From: Gemmatimonadota bacterium
GTDB lineage: Bacteria; Gemmatimonadota; Gemmatimonadetes; Palauibacterales; Palauibacteraceae
DNA: 37,659 bases
Assembly (NCBI GenBank): GCA_022825725.1
Contig: JAJDWE010000074.1
Span: 1-37,659 of the forward strand
Reading direction: 5' to 3'
Shown in pieces: positions 1 through 11,517 of this stretch. Below the pieces are notes generated by a model, which was given only the letters and a program-made list of their open reading frames with translations, made no database searches and was not told the DNA's origin. The first letter of the stretch is position 1. Each line of letters opens with the position of its first letter. The position numbers and the translations under genes were made by a program.

Positions 1-969
1 TTCGCCTTCAGCGTCCTGCCCACGATCATCTTCTTCTCCTCTCTCATGGCCCTCGCCTATCACCTGGGGTTCATGCAGCGCGTCGTGCGGGCTGTCGCCT
101 GGGCGATGCAGCGGACCCTCGGGACGAGCGGCGCGGAGACGACTTCGGCGGCCGGCAACATCTTCGTCGGCCAGACGGAGGCACCCCTCCTCATCCGGCC
201 CTTCGTGGATCGGATGACGAGGTCGGAACTCAACACCGTCATGACGGGAGGGTTCGCGACGGTGGCGGGCGGGGCGCTGGCCGCCTACGTCGCGATCCTC
301 GTGGGGGTGTTTCCGGGTATCGCCGGACACCTCCTGGCGGCGAGCATCATGGCGGCGCCGGCGGGGATCGTGGTGAGCAAGATGCTGATGCCCGAGACGG
401 AAGAACCCGAGACGCGCGGCACGCTGGACATCGACCCGCCGCAGGCCCACGCGAACGTGATCGACGCGGCGGCCGGAGGGGCGGGGGACGGGCTGAAGCT
501 CGCCCTGAACGTGGGGGCCATGCTCCTCGCCTTCCTCGCCATCATCGCCCTGGGGAACGGCATCATCGGCTGGGTGACGGGGCTGTTCGGCGTGGAGGGA
601 ATCACGCTCGAGCGGATCTTCGGCTGGGTCTTCGCCCCCGTGGCCTGGCTCATCGGAGTGCCGTGGGCCGACGCGGTCGATGTCGGGACGCTGTTCGGGG
701 TGAAGATGGTCGCCAACGAGTTCCTCGCCTTCACGAACCTCGGGGCCGGCCTCGCCGGCGACCTTCAGCTCTCGAACAAATCGCTCATCATCTGTACGTA
801 CGCGCTGACGGGCTTCGCGAACTTCAGCTCGATCGCGATCCAGATCGGGGGGATCGGGGGGATCGCGCCCGGCCGCCGCGAGGATCTGTCGAAGCTCGGC
901 CTGCGGGCGATGCTCGGAGGTACGGTCGCGACCTGGATGACGGCGACGCTGGCCGGAGTCCTCGCGTGA
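1..969 (+). CDS. CNT-family nucleoside transporter (NupC-type), 5' end missing
   Basis: The reading frame is open from the first base, so this is the C-terminal part of a longer gene; an internal ATG at position 46 is not a convincing start. The product is an inner-membrane concentrative nucleoside transporter, which imports nucleosides with H+ or Na+. The family shows in the stretch SAAGNIFVGQTEAPLL near the start, in NEFLAF near 715, and in the GFANFSSIAIQIGG block near 810-850, all conserved in the gate and core domains of CNT proteins. Several hydrophobic helices alternate with short loops; a polar loop around 400-480 separates two membrane blocks. Its stop overlaps the GTG start of the purine nucleoside phosphorylase by four bases, which suggests translational coupling and a shared role in nucleoside salvage. 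Substrate preference and coupling ion cannot be read from this fragment. Confidence 0.9.
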   Translation, partial: FAFSVLPTIIFFSSLMALAYHLGFMQRVVRAVAWAMQRTLGTSGAETTSAAGNIFVGQTEAPLLIRPFVDRMTRSELNTVMTGGFATVAGGALAAYVAILVGVFPGIAGHLLAASIMAAPAGIVVSKMLMPETEEPETRGTLDIDPPQAHANVIDAAAGGAGDGLKLALNVGAMLLAFLAIIALGNGIIGWVTGLFGVEGITLERIFGWVFAPVAWLIGVPWADAVDVGTLFGVKMVANEFLAFTNLGAGLAGDLQLSNKSLIICTYALTGFANFSSIAIQIGGIGGIAPGRREDLSKLGLRAMLGGTVATWMTATLAGVLA

Positions 970-1811
970 GCCGCGCCGCCGACATCCAGGCCGGTGTCGA
1001 GACGGCGGCCGCGGCGCTGCGGGCCCGCATCGGGGACCGGCTGGACGGCGCCATGCCGCACGTCGTGATCACGATGGGCTCCGGACTCGGCGGCCTCGGC
1101 GAGGAGATCGAGGACCCGGTGCGGGTGCCGTACGAGGACCTTCCCGGCTGGCCGCGCCCCACGGTGATCGGGCACGCCGGGCACGCGCTCATCGGGACGC
1201 TCGGCGGCCGGCCCGTGCTGGGCCTCAGCGGACGCGTCCATCTCTACGAGGGCGGTCCGCCGGACCGCGTCGTCTTCTACGTGCGGGTCGCGGCGGCGCT
1301 GGGGATCCCGGTCCTCTTCCTCTCGAACGCGGCCGGGGCGATCCGGGAGGGCTGGCACCCCGGCGAGCTGATGCTGATCTCGGACCACCTGAACCTGACC
1401 GGCACGAGCCCGCTTATCGGCCCGGTCGTGGGAACCGAGAATCGCTTCCCGGACCTGACGTTTGCCTACGACCGCAAGCTACGCACGATCGTGCGGGATA
1501 CCGCCGCCGAACTGGGCCACACGCTCCACGAAGGGGTCTATGCCGCGATGCACGGCCCCGCTTTCGAGACGCCCGCGGAAATCCGCATGCTGCGAACGCT
1601 GGGCGCCGACGCCGTCGGCATGTCCACCGTGCCGGAGGTCATCGCGGCCCGCGCCCTCGGCATGCGCTGCGTCGCCATCTCCTGCCTAACGAACTACGCG
1701 GCGGGAGTCCTCGACGAGCCTCTGAATCACGAGGAAGTCCTCGAGACGACGAAGCTCGCCCAGGCCGATTTCCAGCACCTCGTCGCCGAGTCGATCTCGC
1801 GTTTTCCGTAA
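966..1811 (+). CDS. punA: Purine nucleoside phosphorylase (trimeric, PNP/MTAP family)
   Basis: The enzyme splits purine (deoxy)nucleosides with phosphate into the free base and (deoxy)ribose 1-phosphate in the cytoplasm. The product is 281 residues, normal for the low-molecular-mass trimeric class. Visible signatures are the phosphate-binding MGSGLGGL near residue 37, GHAGHALIG near 69-77, GRVHLYEG, and the purine-site motif GPAFETPAE, whose Glu falls at residue 201. SCLTNYAAG places the base-recognising Asn at residue 243; an Asn there usually goes with 6-oxopurines such as inosine and guanosine. I chose the GTG at 966 because it overlaps the transporter stop (GTGA) and gives the expected family N-terminus; the frame remains open further upstream but only as a shadow of the transporter. 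5'-Methylthioadenosine phosphorylase is a less likely alternative. Confidence 0.93.
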   Translation: MSRAADIQAGVETAAAALRARIGDRLDGAMPHVVITMGSGLGGLGEEIEDPVRVPYEDLPGWPRPTVIGHAGHALIGTLGGRPVLGLSGRVHLYEGGPPDRVVFYVRVAAALGIPVLFLSNAAGAIREGWHPGELMLISDHLNLTGTSPLIGPVVGTENRFPDLTFAYDRKLRTIVRDTAAELGHTLHEGVYAAMHGPAFETPAEIRMLRTLGADAVGMSTVPEVIAARALGMRCVAISCLTNYAAGVLDEPLNHEEVLETTKLAQADFQHLVAESISRFP

Positions 1812-1856
1812 GAGGCATAGGACTCGAATTCCCCGACCCGGGCGCCGCGGTGCGGA

Positions 1857-5242
<3,386 letters not shown>

Positions 5243-5282
5243 GGCCAGGGGCGAGGGTCGGGTTGAGAGGGGATTGAGGGAG

Positions 5283-7712
5283 ATGCCGAAGATCGCGGAA
5301 CTGTTCGAGACGATGGAGTACGGTCCGGCCCCGGAGGCCGCGGACGAGGCGCGGGCGTGGATCGCCGAACGGGGACCCCGCTTCGGGCACTACATCGGCG
5401 GTGCATGGTGCGAACCGGCGGACGGGGAGTTCTTCGCGACGCTCGATCCGAGCACCGAGGAGCAGCTGGGCGAGATCGCACAGGGCGGCCCCGGCGATGT
5501 GGACCGCGCGGTGGCGGCGGCGCGGTCCGCCCAGGCGGCCTGGCGCGACCTCGGAGGACACGGACGGGCGCGCTACCTGTACGCGATCGCCCGTCACCTG
5601 CAGAAGCACTCCCGACTCTTCGCGACGCTCGAGACGCTCGACAACGGGAAGCCCATCCGCGAATCGCGCGACATCGACATTCCGCTCGTCGCGCGGCACC
5701 TCTACCATCACGCGGGCTGGGCCCAGCTCATGGACGCCGAACTCGCGGACTGCGAGCCGCTCGGCGTCGCGGGCCAGATCATCCCCTGGAACTTCCCGCT
5801 CCTCATGCTCGCATGGAAGATCGCGCCCGCCCTCGCGACCGGGAACACCGTCGTCCTCAAGCCCGCCGAGTTCACGTCGCTGACCGCGCTCCGGTTCGCG
5901 GAACTCTGCCGCGAGGTCGATCTCCCCCCGGGCGTCGTGAACATCGTCACCGGCGATGGCCGCACCGGCGCCGCGATCGTCGAACATCCGGACGTCGACA
6001 AGGTCGCCTTCACGGGCTCGACGGAGGTCGGGCGCCTCATCCGCGAGGCGACGGCGGGAACGGGAAAGAAGATCTCGCTCGAACTCGGCGGCAAATCGCC
6101 CTTCCTCGTCTTCGACGACGCGGATCTCGACAGCGTCGTCGAGGGCGTCGTCGACGCGATCTGGTTCAACCAGGGGCAGGTGTGCTGCGCCGGCTCGCGG
6201 ATCCTCGCCCACGAAGGGATTGCCGACGCGCTCGCCGACCGCCTGCGCGCCCGCATGGAGACGCTCCGCATGGGGGCCCCGCTCGACAAGGGCGTCGACC
6301 TCGGGGCGATCATCGCGCCCGTCCAGTTGAAGAAGATCGAGTCGCTCGTCGAAGAGGGACGCGAGGAGGGTGCCGCGATCTGGCAGCCCTCCTGGAGCGT
6401 CCCGAAGGACGGCTGGTTCTACCCGCCCACCCTCTGCACCGACGTGTCGCCGGCCGCGCGGATCGCGCAGGTCGAGATCTTCGGTCCCGTCGTGGTTCAG
6501 ATGACGTTCCGCACGCCCGCGGAGGCGGTCGCGCTCGCGAACAACACGCGCTACGGCCTCGCGGCGAGCGTCTGGACCGAAAACGTGAACCTCGCGCTCG
6601 ACATCGCCTCGCAGATCAAGGCCGGGACGGTCTGGATCAACTGCACGAACGTGTTCGATGCCGCCTCCGGGTTCGGCGGCTACCGCGAGAGCGGATTCGG
6701 CCGCGAGGGCGGCCGGGAAGGACTCCGCGAGTATGTCCGCCGCCGGCCCGAGCCTGCGGAGCCGACCCCCGAAGACAACTCGGAGACGGCGGAACACGAC
6801 GGGCGGGAAGAGGTGCGCGACGGGCGGGGAGACGCCGGCGAGACGGCCCAGGCACCCGCGGCGCCGATGCCCGCGATAGACCGGACGGCGAAGCTCTACA
6901 TCGGTGGCCGGCAGGCCCGGCCGGACGGCGGCTACAGCCTCGAGGTCCTCGACTACAGGGGACGCGCCGCGGGGGATGTGGCCCGCGCAAACAGAAAGGA
7001 CGCGCGCAACGCGGTCGAGGCGGCGCTCGCCCCGGACTGGGCCCGGACGACGGCCCACCTGCGGGCGCAGATCCTCTACTACCTGGGCGAGAATCTCGAC
7101 GCCCGCCGGACGGCGTTCGAGGACCGGCTGCGCGCGCTCACCGGCTGCGGTGCGGAAGCGGCGGGGCGGGAGGTCGAAGCGTCCGTGCGCCGCCTCTTCA
7201 CCTACGCGGCGTGGGCGGACAAGTGGGATGGGGCCGTCCACCGGACGCCCTTCCGCAACGTGACGCTCGCCATGCCCGAACCGCTGGGCGTGATGGCGGT
7301 GGTCTGTCCGCCGGAGCCCGGCCTCCTGGGCTTCATCTCCACCGTGATCCCGCCGGTCGCCCTCGGGAACTCCGTCGTCGCCGTCGCCTCGGAGCGCTGG
7401 CCGCTCCTCGCCACCGACTTCCAACAGGTGATCGAGACCTCGGACGTGCCTCCGGGGGTCATCAACATCCTCACGGGCCTCGAGGAGGAACTGCGGCCCA
7501 CCCTCTCCGGCCACGATGCCGTGGACGGGATGTGGTACTTCGGGACGGAAGAGGGGGCCGCCGACGTGGAGCGCCGCTCCGCCTCCAATCTGAAGCGCAC
7601 GTGGACGGAGGCCGTTCGCGGGCGGGACTGGTTCGGTTCCGACCGCGAGGGACGGGAGTTCCTCCGGCACGCCTCCCAGATCAAGAACATCTGGGTTCCG
7701 TACGGAGAGTAG
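5283..7712 (+). CDS. ALDH16-type two-domain aldehyde dehydrogenase
   Basis: One 809-residue protein carries a complete aldehyde dehydrogenase domain (about residues 1-500) and a second, shorter ALDH-like domain (about 525-809), joined by an acidic Glu/Ala-rich linker. The first domain has the catalytic Cys in QGQVCCAGS (Cys301/302), the general base Glu267 in ELGGKSP, and the NAD-binding FTGSTEVG. The second keeps scaffold motifs (PPGVINILTG, MWYFGTEEG, NIWVPYGE at the C-terminus) but has no QGQxC-type cysteine, so it is probably non-catalytic. The N-terminal FETMEYGPAPEA and the C-terminal blocks match my recollection of the ALDH16 family, in which vertebrate members have lost the catalytic Cys while some bacterial ones keep it. 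GAGAGGGG lies about ten bases before ATG 5283. Position after deoC suggests acetaldehyde oxidation; this is inference. Confidence 0.92.
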   Translation: MPKIAELFETMEYGPAPEAADEARAWIAERGPRFGHYIGGAWCEPADGEFFATLDPSTEEQLGEIAQGGPGDVDRAVAAARSAQAAWRDLGGHGRARYLYAIARHLQKHSRLFATLETLDNGKPIRESRDIDIPLVARHLYHHAGWAQLMDAELADCEPLGVAGQIIPWNFPLLMLAWKIAPALATGNTVVLKPAEFTSLTALRFAELCREVDLPPGVVNIVTGDGRTGAAIVEHPDVDKVAFTGSTEVGRLIREATAGTGKKISLELGGKSPFLVFDDADLDSVVEGVVDAIWFNQGQVCCAGSRILAHEGIADALADRLRARMETLRMGAPLDKGVDLGAIIAPVQLKKIESLVEEGREEGAAIWQPSWSVPKDGWFYPPTLCTDVSPAARIAQVEIFGPVVVQMTFRTPAEAVALANNTRYGLAASVWTENVNLALDIASQIKAGTVWINCTNVFDAASGFGGYRESGFGREGGREGLREYVRRRPEPAEPTPEDNSETAEHDGREEVRDGRGDAGETAQAPAAPMPAIDRTAKLYIGGRQARPDGGYSLEVLDYRGRAAGDVARANRKDARNAVEAALAPDWARTTAHLRAQILYYLGENLDARRTAFEDRLRALTGCGAEAAGREVEASVRRLFTYAAWADKWDGAVHRTPFRNVTLAMPEPLGVMAVVCPPEPGLLGFISTVIPPVALGNSVVAVASERWPLLATDFQQVIETSDVPPGVINILTGLEEELRPTLSGHDAVDGMWYFGTEEGAADVERRSASNLKRTWTEAVRGRDWFGSDREGREFLRHASQIKNIWVPYGE

Positions 7713-7715
7713 CCT

Positions 7716-8534
7716 TCAGTCGCGGGAGCCGGCTCCGGGGTCCGCCCAGTGATCCAGGGGGCCGCGGCCGGAGCCGAGGCCCGGCGCCGCCGCGATGGCG
7801 GCATGAGTGAAGGCGAGTCCCCGCTCGATCGCCGGCTCGAGGTCGAGCCCCGAGGCCAGCCCCGCCGTGATCGCGGCCGAGAGCGTACAGCCGGTCCCGT
7901 GCGTCTCCGTCGTCCGGATGCGCGGCGTCCGCCACACGCGCTCGCGATCTCCGTCCCGGAACAGGTCGACGACCTCCTCGCCGTCCAGGTGCCCGCCCTT
8001 CACAAGTACGGCCCCGGCTCCGCGCGCGAGGATGGCGAGCGCGGCCGCGGACATGTCGGCCTCTGTGCTCACGGTCCGTCCGGCGAGGATCTCGGCCTCC
8101 GGCAGGTTCGGCGTGACGAGGGCGGCCAGAGGCAGGAGTTCCTCGACGATGGCGGCGACGGCGGCCGGGTCGAGAAGCCGGTCGCCGCTCGTCGCCACCA
8201 TCACGGGATCGACGACCAGCGGTGCTTCAAAGCCATGCAGCCCCGCGACGACGGCCCGCACGATATCCTCGTGGGCGAGCATCCCCGTCTTCGCGGCCCC
8301 CGGCGGCAGATCCGCCCGCACCGATTCGATCTGGCGCCGCACGATCGACGGGTCGAGCGCCTGCACCGCCTGGACTCCAAGGGTGTTCTGCGCGGTCACG
8401 GCGGTGACCGCGCTCGTTCCGAACACGCCGAATGCGTGGAAGGTCTTGAGGTCGGCCTGGATGCCGGCTCCGCCCCCCGAATCGCTTCCCGCGATCGTGA
8501 GGGCCGTCGCCCGCGCTGCTTTCTTCCCTGTCAC
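7716..8534 (-). CDS. thiD: Hydroxymethylpyrimidine kinase / phosphomethylpyrimidine kinase ThiD
   Basis: ThiD phosphorylates 4-amino-5-hydroxymethyl-2-methylpyrimidine twice to give the pyrimidine diphosphate used in thiamine phosphate synthesis. The 272-residue product has the family opening TIAGSDSGGGAGIQADLKTF, the VTAQNT segment, DPVMVATSG, and the ribokinase-fold anion hole ETHGTGCTLSAAI, in which the Asp or Glu-type catalytic base region is expected. The GTG at 8534 was chosen because the motif block follows within about ten residues and the length then fits the family; the frame continues upstream into unrelated sequence. No TPP riboswitch was recognised in the 109-bp upstream gap. The other thiamine gene here, thiE, lies 16 kb away, so the two are not one operon. 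The stop converges on the ALDH16-type gene, 3 bp apart. Confidence 0.95.
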   Translation of the reverse strand: MTGKKAARATALTIAGSDSGGGAGIQADLKTFHAFGVFGTSAVTAVTAQNTLGVQAVQALDPSIVRRQIESVRADLPPGAAKTGMLAHEDIVRAVVAGLHGFEAPLVVDPVMVATSGDRLLDPAAVAAIVEELLPLAALVTPNLPEAEILAGRTVSTEADMSAAALAILARGAGAVLVKGGHLDGEEVVDLFRDGDRERVWRTPRIRTTETHGTGCTLSAAITAGLASGLDLEPAIERGLAFTHAAIAAAPGLGSGRGPLDHWADPGAGSRD

Positions 8535-8607
8535 GTTCTTCGGTGGCAAAGCTCGACTCCGCTCGAGGCTGTGGGGTCCACCAGCTCGGTTGCGCTCCCG
8601 CACCGCG

Positions 8608-8637
8608 ATGACACTGCGTTGCGCCGCGGCGTAAAAT
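8608..8637 (+). promoter_or_regulatory. Candidate sigma-70-type promoter for the SpoU methyltransferase gene
   Basis: ATGACA at 8608-8613 and TAAAAT at 8632-8637 are separated by 18 bp. The predicted start of transcription, about seven bases beyond the -10, falls on or next to the ATG at 8644, so the mRNA may be leaderless. Only a weak AAGGG lies before the start codon. Found by eye. Confidence 0.4.
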
Positions 8638-8643
8638 AAGGGC

Positions 8644-9411
8644 ATGCTGACGCGCGCGGAGATCAAGACCTGGCGGTCGCTGCACCGCGGAAAGGGACGC
8701 CGGGAAACCGGGTGTTTCCTGGCCGAGGGGCGGCGGCTCGTCGGCGAGATGCTCGAGTGGCCGGGTCGCACGGTCGCGGTGCTGCACGCGGGCGCGGTCG
8801 GGGCCGAGCCGGACGTGAAGAAGTTGCTCGCGCGTGCGGCGGCCCGGGGCGTGCGCACGGAGGCGGTGCCCGAGGCCGTCGTTCGGAGGCTGGCGGATGC
8901 CGCCACGCCCCAGCCCATCCTCGCGATCGGCGAGACCCCGGCGTACGGCTGGGACGACGTGGGCGAGGGCGCGATCGTGCTTCTCGACGGCGTGCAGGAT
9001 CCGGGCAACTTCGGCACCCTCGTGCGCACCGCACTCGCGGTCGGAGCGGCCGCCGTGATCGGCGTCGGGGAGACCGCGGATCCCTGGGGGCCGAAGGCTC
9101 TGCGGGCCTCGGCGGGAGCGTCGTTCCGCGGCCCCGTCTTCCGCGCGGACGCCCGGGAGGCGATGGAGCGGCTCGCCGAGCGGGGGATCCCGATATGGGT
9201 CGCCGCGGCCGGAGCCCCGCCGCTCGAGGGGCCATCTCCCGGGCCCGTTGCGCTCGCGCTGGGGAGCGAGGCACACGGCGTCTCCGCCTCTCTCCTCGCC
9301 GCCGCCGACCGCGCCGTCTCCGTGCCGCTCGCCCGCGGCGTGGAGTCGCTGAACGTGGCGTCGGCCGGCGCCATCCTGCTCGACCGCTTGCTGGCCCGGA
9401 CGCCCGATTGA
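8644..9411 (+). CDS. SpoU/TrmH-family RNA 2'-O-ribose methyltransferase
   Basis: The 255-residue product is a SPOUT-fold, SAM-dependent RNA methyltransferase. An N-terminal substrate-binding segment (about residues 1-95, starting with the TRAEIKTWRSLHRGKGRRETGCF type sequence of the RlmB/TsnR group) precedes the knotted catalytic domain. The three SpoU motifs are visible: DGVQDPGNFGTLVRTA (115-130) with the catalytic Asn-Gly-Arg region, LALGSEAHGV (204-213), and VPLARGVESLNVASAGAILL (227-246). The target is more likely a ribose in 23S rRNA than tRNA, but the exact nucleotide cannot be inferred. The TGA stop overlaps the TTG start of the prepilin peptidase by four bases, so the two are probably co-translated although they have no obvious functional link. 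Confidence 0.9.
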   Translation: MLTRAEIKTWRSLHRGKGRRETGCFLAEGRRLVGEMLEWPGRTVAVLHAGAVGAEPDVKKLLARAAARGVRTEAVPEAVVRRLADAATPQPILAIGETPAYGWDDVGEGAIVLLDGVQDPGNFGTLVRTALAVGAAAVIGVGETADPWGPKALRASAGASFRGPVFRADAREAMERLAERGIPIWVAAAGAPPLEGPSPGPVALALGSEAHGVSASLLAAADRAVSVPLARGVESLNVASAGAILLDRLLARTPD

Positions 9412-10217
9412 CGGGCGCCGCTACCCTGGGCGCGGCCGCCGTGCTCGGCGCCGCGCTAGGCTCCTTCCTCAACGTGTGCATCACGCGCATGCCCGCCGGA
9501 GACAGCGTCGTGCGTTCGCGCAGCCGCTGCCCGGCGTGCGGGGCGGCGATCCGTTGGCGCGACAATCTCCCCGTCCTCTCCTGGTGGCTCCTGCGGCGAC
9601 GGTGCCGCGACTGCGGCGTCCGCATCTCCTGGCGCTACCCGGCGATCGAGGTCGCGATCGCTCTGGTCTGGGGCGGCATGGCCTGGGCGTACGGTGCGTC
9701 GCCGACCGCGCTGGCGGGCGCAGTCCTCTTCACCCTCCTCATCGGAATCGCGGTCATCGATGCCAGCCACTACATCATCCCCGATGAGCTGTCGCTCGGG
9801 GGGTGTGCCGCGGGCCTCGCCCTTTCCGCGCTCCCGGGGCCGGCATCGCCGCCCGCCGCCCTTGTCGGGGCCCTGCTCGGCTTCGGCCTCATGTACATCG
9901 TGGGCTGGCTCGGCGAACGAGCATTCCGGAAGCCCGCGCTCGGCGGCGGCGACGTGAAGATGATGGCGATGGTGGGAGCGTTCCTCGGGCCCGGTGGCGC
10001 CCTTCTCACGATCTTCCTGGGAGCGCTCGCCGGGTCCATCGTCTTCGGGCCCGTCGCACTTCGCACCGGGAGGCCCGTCCCCTTCGGAACCTTCCTCTCG
10101 CTCGGCGCGGCCCTCGCGTTCCTGTTCGGCGAGGCCCTGTTCGACTGGTACCTGCGATCGGCTGCTCTGGGTCCTGCGGCAACGCCGCCGCCGGATCTTG
10201 CCGTGGCGCCGTGCTAG
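9408..10217 (+). CDS. Prepilin peptidase / N-methyltransferase (A24 family)
   Basis: This inner-membrane aspartic protease removes the leader of type IV prepilins or type II secretion pseudopilins and methylates the new N-terminus. It has 269 residues. The N-terminal GSFLNVCITRMP is diagnostic. Two zinc-type CxxC pairs sit at residues 41/44 (CPAC) and 66/69 (CRDC), as in bifunctional PilD/GspO enzymes. The catalytic aspartates are Asp118 in VIDASHYIIPDE and Asp182 in GGGDVKMMAMVG. Most of the rest is hydrophobic helices. The start is the TTG at 9408, which overlaps the previous stop (TTGA); no ATG or GTG is placed well upstream of the first motif. The C-terminal tail is Pro/Ala-rich. It converges on the CBS-domain gene with a 4-bp overlap at a CTAG. 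No pilus genes are nearby. Confidence 0.94.
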   Translation: MTGAATLGAAAVLGAALGSFLNVCITRMPAGDSVVRSRSRCPACGAAIRWRDNLPVLSWWLLRRRCRDCGVRISWRYPAIEVAIALVWGGMAWAYGASPTALAGAVLFTLLIGIAVIDASHYIIPDELSLGGCAAGLALSALPGPASPPAALVGALLGFGLMYIVGWLGERAFRKPALGGGDVKMMAMVGAFLGPGGALLTIFLGALAGSIVFGPVALRTGRPVPFGTFLSLGAALAFLFGEALFDWYLRSAALGPAATPPPDLAVAPC

Positions 10218-11437
10218 CGGCGGCGGATGCGGGCCCGCGTCACCTGTGTGTCCGTGCTCGCGACAACCCGGATTCGAACATCGCCGTGTTCGACGGTCTC
10301 TCCCGCGGCCGGAACCCGGCCCAGTACGCCGAGCAGGAACCCGTTCAGCGAGCGGTACTCGTCCACCGGGAACGAAGTGCCGAAGGCATCGTTGATCTCG
10401 CGGAGCTCCGCCCCGGCGTCCACGGCGATCTCGTCCCGCCGCAGCCGGATGATCGGCTCCGGCGGCAGGTCGGTCTCGTCCACGATGTCGCCGACGAGTT
10501 CTTCGAGGATGTCCTCGAGCGTCACGAGTCCGTCGAGCCCGCCGTGCTCATCCACCACAAGTCCCATGTGCACGCGCCGCGCCCGGAACTGCTCGAGCAG
10601 TTCGATGAGGGTGATCGTATCCGGGACGAAGTAGGGTTCGCGGGCGACGCGCGAGAGCGCTGCGTCCCGCTGGCCGCCGAGCAGCGCCCGGTACGCCTCC
10701 GTGCGGTACAGCACGCCCGTCACGTCATCGAGCGATTCGCCGTAAACGGGGATCCGGCTGAAGCGCACGTCGGCGAGCTCGTCCGCGATGTCCCCGAGGC
10801 TGCGCGAGTCCTCCCAGGCGAGGATCTCGACCCTGGGAGTCATGATTTCCCTCGCCCGCAGGCGGTCCAGGGTGAACACGCGGTCGATGAACTGGCGCTC
10901 GTGCGCTTCGATGTCGCCCGACTGATGCCCGAGGCGCACCATGGAGCGGATCTCCCACTCGCTCACGTGCGTGTCGCCCCCGCCGTCGGGCAACACCCGT
11001 CGCGCGAGCCATTCGAGCGGGAGGATGACCGGCAGGAGCAGGCGCCCCAGGCCCGAGAGAAACGGGGCGCCCAACAGCGACAGCCGGTCCGCGTGGCGCG
11101 CCGCGAAGCTCCGCGGCGTGATCTCTCCGAAGAAGAGGACCAGGAGGGTCATGACGCCCGCGGCGAGCCCCACCCCCGCGGAACCGAACCGTTCGGTCGC
11201 CGCGTAGGTCGCGACCGCCGCGGCCCCGATCCTGGCGCCGTTGTTCCCGATCCGGAGGATGATGAGCAGGCGCTCGGGGTTTCGCTTCAGCCTCTCGAGC
11301 GCGCGCGCTCCCGGACGCTTGGCGCGTACCAGGGCCCGGACCCGGGGTTCTCCAAGCGAAAAGAGTGCGATCTCCGCGCCGGAGAAGAACCCGGAGACGA
11401 TGAGAAGGAAGACGAGCAGCGCGAAGGTGCCGGTCAC
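10214..11437 (-). CDS. CNNM/CBS/CorC-HlyC-domain membrane protein
   Basis: The 407-residue product has the three-part layout of the HlyC/CorC family: an N-terminal membrane domain (about 1-180, with SGFFSGAEIALFSL and the GEITPRSFA signature of the CNNM fold), a pair of CBS domains (about 200-320, with MTPRVEIL, FSRIPVYGESLDDVTGVLY and LVVDEHGGLDGLVTLEDILEELVGDI), and a C-terminal CorC/HlyC domain (about 330-405, with the usual SLNGFLLGVLGRVP). Members take part in magnesium or sodium homeostasis; the old haemolysin name is misleading. The start is GTG 11437, with GGAG about ten bases upstream. The MoxR gene lies upstream on the same strand, 80 bp away, so the two may be co-transcribed. Which ion it handles cannot be told from sequence. 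Confidence 0.92.
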   Translation of the reverse strand: MTGTFALLVFLLIVSGFFSGAEIALFSLGEPRVRALVRAKRPGARALERLKRNPERLLIILRIGNNGARIGAAAVATYAATERFGSAGVGLAAGVMTLLVLFFGEITPRSFAARHADRLSLLGAPFLSGLGRLLLPVILPLEWLARRVLPDGGGDTHVSEWEIRSMVRLGHQSGDIEAHERQFIDRVFTLDRLRAREIMTPRVEILAWEDSRSLGDIADELADVRFSRIPVYGESLDDVTGVLYRTEAYRALLGGQRDAALSRVAREPYFVPDTITLIELLEQFRARRVHMGLVVDEHGGLDGLVTLEDILEELVGDIVDETDLPPEPIIRLRRDEIAVDAGAELREINDAFGTSFPVDEYRSLNGFLLGVLGRVPAAGETVEHGDVRIRVVASTDTQVTRARIRRR

Positions 11438-11517
11438 GGACGGGGGACTCCGGCCCGAGCCTCACGGCCCGCGCGAACTGTCGTCCAACGCTGCGTACTG
11501 TCGGTTTCGTCCAACGT

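Noticed and set aside
663-965. Upstream extension of the purine nucleoside phosphorylase frame
   Set aside because: It lies fully inside the transporter gene and has shadow composition; GTG 966 gives the correct N-terminus.
8535-8643. Possible TPP riboswitch before thiD
   Set aside because: The conserved CTGAGA and related core of a TPP riboswitch was not seen on either strand; the 5' side of thiE was also examined.
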